Source of the DNA: Streptomyces sp. NBC_01497
GTDB lineage: Bacteria; Actinomycetota; Actinomycetes; Streptomycetales; Streptomycetaceae
NCBI RefSeq assembly: GCF_036250695.1
Contig: NZ_CP109427.1
Span: 2,604,001-2,668,000, forward strand
Direction of reading: 5' to 3'
Length of the DNA stretch: 64,000 nucleotides
Below, in pieces: positions 61,212 through 64,000 of this stretch. The notes under the pieces are model-generated. The model did no database searches. It was not told the DNA's origin and saw nothing but the letters and a program-made list of their open reading frames with translations. How positions within the stretch are numbered: the stretch's first letter is position 1; each line of letters starts with the position of its first letter. Both the position numbers and the translations under genes were made by a program.

Positions 61212-62603
61212 ATGACCGACAGTCCCGCGCAGCCCGCCCTCTGGCCCGCCCCCCATGCGACGGGGCCCGTCGAAGCGACGGTCACCGTGCCCGGTTCCAA
61301 GTCGGTCACCAACCGGGCGCTGGTGCTCGCCGCCCTGGCCGCCGAGCCCGGGTGGCTGCGCCGCCCGCTCAGGTCGCGCGACACCCTGCTGATGGCCGAC
61401 GCGCTGCGGGCCATGGGCGTGGGCATCGAGGAGACGGTCTCGTCGTCCTCGCAGTCCTCACGCGGCATGGGCGACACCGGCGAGGCCGCCACCACCGGCG
61501 AGGCGTGGCGGATCATCCCGGCCGGCCTGCACGGCCCGGCGGACGTCCACGTCGGCAACGCGGGCACCGTGATGCGGTTCCTGCCGCCGGTGGCGGCCCT
61601 CGCGGACGGCCCGGTGAGCTTCGACGGCGACCCCCGGTCCTACGAGCGGCCCCTCGGCGTCGTCATCCAGGCGCTGCGGGCGCTGGGCGCGCGGATCGAC
61701 GACCACAACCGGGGCTCACTGCCGCTGACCGTGCACGGCTGCGGCGTACTCGACGGCGGGCGGGTGGAGATCGACGCCTCCGCCTCGTCCCAGTTCGTCT
61801 CGGCACTGCTGCTGTCCGCGCCCCGCTTCAACCAGGGCGTGGAGGTACGGCACGTCGGCGGCGCCCTCCCGTCGCTGCCGCACATCCGGATGACGGTCGA
61901 CATGCTGCGTGCCGTGGGCGCGCGGGTCGACGAGCCGGAGACCGGCGGGGAGCCGGACGTCTGGCGGGTGCGCAGCGGGGCCCTGCTCGGCCGGGACCTG
62001 ACGGTCGAGCCCGACCTGTCCAACGCGCAGCCGTTCCTGGCCGCGGCGCTGATCACCGGCGGCCGGGTGACCGTCCCCGACTGGCCCACCAACACCACGC
62101 AGCCGGGCGACGCGCTGCGGTCGATCTTCACCCGGATGGGCGGATCCTGCGGCATCGTGTCCACGCACGAGGGCACCGCGCTCACCTTCGCCGGCTCGGG
62201 GCGCGTGCACGGCATCGACGCCGACCTCAGCGCGGTCGGCGAGCTCGCCCCCGGCATCGCCGCCGTGGCCGCGCTCGCGGACTCCCCGTCCACACTGCGC
62301 GGGGTGGCGCACCTGCGGATGCACGAGACGGACCGGCTGGCCGCGCTGACCAAGGAGATCAACGAGCTGGGCGGTGACGTCACCGAGACGCCCGACGGCC
62401 TGGTCATCCGGCCGCGCCCGCTGCACGGCGGCGTCTTCCACACGTACGACGACCACCGGATGGCGACGGCGGGCTCGGTCCTCGGCCTCGCCGTTCCCGG
62501 CATCGAGATCGAGAACGTGGCGACGACGGCGAAGACCCTCCCCGACTTCCCCCGCATGTGGACCGAGATGCTGGCGGGCGCCGCAGCGGTCGCGGGGGTC
62601 TGA
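61212..62603 (+). CDS. aroA: 3-phosphoshikimate 1-carboxyvinyltransferase (EPSP synthase)
   Basis: The 463-residue enzyme of the shikimate pathway joins shikimate-3-phosphate and PEP. Motifs are [16 protein letters not shown] (Lys30), [45 protein letters not shown], and [16 protein letters not shown] with catalytic residues, then [10 protein letters not shown] Ser/Gly/Thr-rich insertion occurs at 77-96. TAAAGT ends 7 bases before ATG 61212 and no ribosome site is present, so the mRNA is probably leaderless; an ATG three codons upstream overlaps that hexamer. rsgA follows 4 bases later. Confidence 0.97.
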   Translation: MTDSPAQPALWPAPHATGPVEATVTVPGSKSVTNRALVLAALAAEPGWLRRPLRSRDTLLMADALRAMGVGIEETVSSSSQSSRGMGDTGEAATTGEAWRIIPAGLHGPADVHVGNAGTVMRFLPPVAALADGPVSFDGDPRSYERPLGVVIQALRALGARIDDHNRGSLPLTVHGCGVLDGGRVEIDASASSQFVSALLLSAPRFNQGVEVRHVGGALPSLPHIRMTVDMLRAVGARVDEPETGGEPDVWRVRSGALLGRDLTVEPDLSNAQPFLAAALITGGRVTVPDWPTNTTQPGDALRSIFTRMGGSCGIVSTHEGTALTFAGSGRVHGIDADLSAVGELAPGIAAVAALADSPSTLRGVAHLRMHETDRLAALTKEINELGGDVTETPDGLVIRPRPLHGGVFHTYDDHRMATAGSVLGLAVPGIEIENVATTAKTLPDFPRMWTEMLAGAAAVAGV

Positions 62604-62607
62604 CGCG

Positions 62608-63618
62608 ATGCGCCGCTACGGCAAGAACCCCGACGAGGACGACATCCGCACCCGCCCGAACCCGAAGGGCAGCCGACCGCGTACGAACATCAGGCCGAAG
62701 CACGAGGACGCGTCCGAGGGCATGGTGCTGACCGTGGACCGGGGCCGGCTGACCTGCCTGGTCGGCGAGCGGGTCGTGATGGCGATGAAGGCCAGGGAGC
62801 TGGGCCGCAAGGCCGCGGTCGTGGGTGACCGGGTGAGTATCGTCGGCGACCTGACCGGCGCGAAGGACACGCTCGCGCGGATCGTGCGGATCGCGCCGCG
62901 CACCTCGCTGCTGCGGCGCACGGCGGACGACGACGACCCCTACGAGCGGGTGATCGTCGCCAACGCCGACCAACTCGCGATCGTGACGGCCCTCGCGGAC
63001 CCGGAGCCGCGCCCCCGGCTGATCGACCGGGCGCTGGTGGCCGCGTACGACGGCGGGCTCGAACCACTGCTCGTCCTGACCAAGTCGGACCTCGCGTCGG
63101 CGGAGCCGCTGCTGGAGACGTACCGCCCGCTCGGCGTGCGCTACGTCGTCACCCGACACGACGAGCTGGCGGGCGGCGCGGACGCCGAGCGGGTACGGGA
63201 ACTGCTCAAGGACCGGACGACGGCGTTCGTCGGGCACTCCGGCGTCGGCAAGACCACACTCGTCAACTCGCTGGTGGCGGACGACAGGCAGCGGATCACG
63301 GGGCTGGTCAACTCGGTCACGGGACGCGGCAGGCACACGACGGTCTCCGCCCTCGCGCTGCCGCTCGCGAAGGCAGACGGCTGGGTCGTCGACACGCCCG
63401 GCATCCGGTCGTTCGGGCTGGCGCACATCGACCCGTCGCGCGTGATCCTCGCCTTCCCCGACCTCGTGCCGGGCACGGAGGGCTGCCCGCGCGCGTGCAG
63501 CCACGACGAGCCGGAGTGCGCGCTGGACGCGTGGGTGGCCGAGGGCCACGCGGACCCGGCCCGGCTCTACTCACTGCGCAGGCTCCTCGCCACGCGGGAG
63601 CGGCACGAGGGCGACTGA
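62608..63618 (+). CDS. rsgA: Ribosome small-subunit GTPase RsgA
   Basis: The 336-residue circularly permuted GTPase has an N-terminal OB domain (VDRGRLTCLVGERVVMAMKA). G4 (LTKSDLA) comes before G1 (GHSGVGKTTLVNSL) and G3 (DTPGIRSFGL). The C-terminal zinc motif is CPRACSHDEPEC. It helps mature the 30S subunit. It starts 4 bases after the aroA stop, so the two are cotranscribed. Confidence 0.96.
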   Translation: MRRYGKNPDEDDIRTRPNPKGSRPRTNIRPKHEDASEGMVLTVDRGRLTCLVGERVVMAMKARELGRKAAVVGDRVSIVGDLTGAKDTLARIVRIAPRTSLLRRTADDDDPYERVIVANADQLAIVTALADPEPRPRLIDRALVAAYDGGLEPLLVLTKSDLASAEPLLETYRPLGVRYVVTRHDELAGGADAERVRELLKDRTTAFVGHSGVGKTTLVNSLVADDRQRITGLVNSVTGRGRHTTVSALALPLAKADGWVVDTPGIRSFGLAHIDPSRVILAFPDLVPGTEGCPRACSHDEPECALDAWVAEGHADPARLYSLRRLLATRERHEGD

Positions 63619-63764
63619 CCCCGCCCGGCGCGCGCCGGTGCCCGGCGCCTGACGCCCCGACAGAACACGGGTCCGCGCGAAAAGTTTGCCTCCCCCCGGC
63701 GCTGGTAAGTGCATAATCGCACCAAGCGAGACGAAGCAGTCACCGACCCGGGAGGCTATCGACG

Positions 63765-64000
63765 ATGGCGTGGCTGCTGGTCGTGGTCGCGGGACTGCTG
63801 GAAACGGGCTTCGCCGTCTGCCTGAAGCTGTCGCACGGCTTCACCCGGCTGTGGCCGACGATCGCCTTCGCGAGCTTCGCCCTCGGCAGTTTCGGCCTGC
63901 TGACGCTGGCGCTGAAGAAGCTGGACGTGGGCCCCGCGTACGCCGTGTGGACGGGCATCGGCGCGGCCGGCACGACGATCTACGGCATGGTCTTCCTCGG
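63765..64000 (+). CDS. Small multidrug resistance (SMR) family transporter, 3' end cut by window edge
   Basis: The first 78 residues are visible: MAWLLVVVAGLLETGFAVCL with the essential membrane Glu13, then TM2 and TM3, and DVGPAYAVWTGIGAAGT, the SMR signature. Such proteins export guanidinium or quaternary ammonium drugs as dimers. GGGAGG precedes the ATG. CATAAT at about 63712 may be the -10. The LETGFAVCLKLSHGFTRLWP region resembles SugE/Gdx types, but no guanidine riboswitch was recognised. Confidence 0.9.
   Translation, partial: MAWLLVVVAGLLETGFAVCLKLSHGFTRLWPTIAFASFALGSFGLLTLALKKLDVGPAYAVWTGIGAAGTTIYGMVFL

Noticed and set aside
63619..63764. Guanidine riboswitch before the SMR gene
   Set aside because: The paired ACGR-loop hairpins or class I/III cores were not recognised; only a short GTGC/GCAC repeat around the -10 is seen.
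1..64000. CRISPR arrays, tRNA/rRNA genes, insertion sequences, prophage
   Set aside because: No regularly spaced identical repeats, no tRNA-like cloverleaf ends and no transposase or integrase motifs were seen by eye.

Overview
The window is high-GC actinobacterial DNA, almost certainly a Streptomyces chromosome. The evidence is strong G/C third-position bias in every gene, a nickel superoxide dismutase, a complete das (N-acetylglucosamine/chitobiose) cluster with DasR sites, a WblE/WhiB1 protein, SigH and SigR with their anti-sigma factors, and a B12-riboswitch-controlled class Ia ribonucleotide reductase. From sodN to rsgA the gene order looks like the conserved core around sodN-sigH-wblE-nagB-das-nrd-sigR of S. 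coelicolor (from memory, not searched). I see no tRNA, rRNA, CRISPR array, insertion sequence or prophage.

Layout. 1-3.6 kb: an HTH + Clp N-domain pair with a doubled operator, a medium-chain dehydrogenase and a MarR-GNAT fusion. 3.7-8.1 kb: malic enzyme and a polar amino acid ABC transporter. 8.1-16.9 kb: small regulators and enzymes, including sodX/sodN, an XRE/SDR divergent pair, a MerR regulator coupled to a membrane protein, RidA and two conserved unknowns. 17.4-20.1 kb: a family 2B encapsulin shell gene (HK97 fold with cyclic-nucleotide-binding domain) and a polyprenyl diphosphate synthase that is its likely cargo, separated by four 29-bp tandem repeats. 20.4-29.2 kb: a PLP enzyme, a Na+/H+ antiporter, the SigH/anti-sigma stress operon, a lipid/DAG kinase family protein, wblE with a structured leader, and a PdtaS-like sensor kinase.

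29.5-37.5 kb is the amino-sugar regulon: a SIS-domain sugar isomerase, nagB, a NagZ-type hexosaminidase, dasABC and dasR, with four DasR-like palindromes. 37.7-43.9 kb: a monocarboxylate/sodium symporter with its small partner, a CASTOR/POLLUX-like channel protein, an acetyltransferase and a phosphotransferase-fold protein. 44.0-52.2 kb: NrdR-like box, promoter, cobalamin riboswitch and nrdAB, then a sedolisin protease, a lipoprotein and an AraC-type regulator that may be the displaced nrdS. 52.3-64 kb: peptide deformylase, a TPR protein, an HD/HD-GYP pair, rsrA/sigR with a near-perfect SigR promoter, a hydrolase, an SRAP protein, a membrane metallopeptidase, aroA, rsgA and the start of an SMR efflux gene.

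Shared logic: several genes appear leaderless, with a -10-like hexamer 5-7 nt before the start codon. Many neighbours overlap by ATGA/GTGA and are probably translationally coupled. Coordinates and starts were read by eye. Family names come from motif recognition, not database searches.
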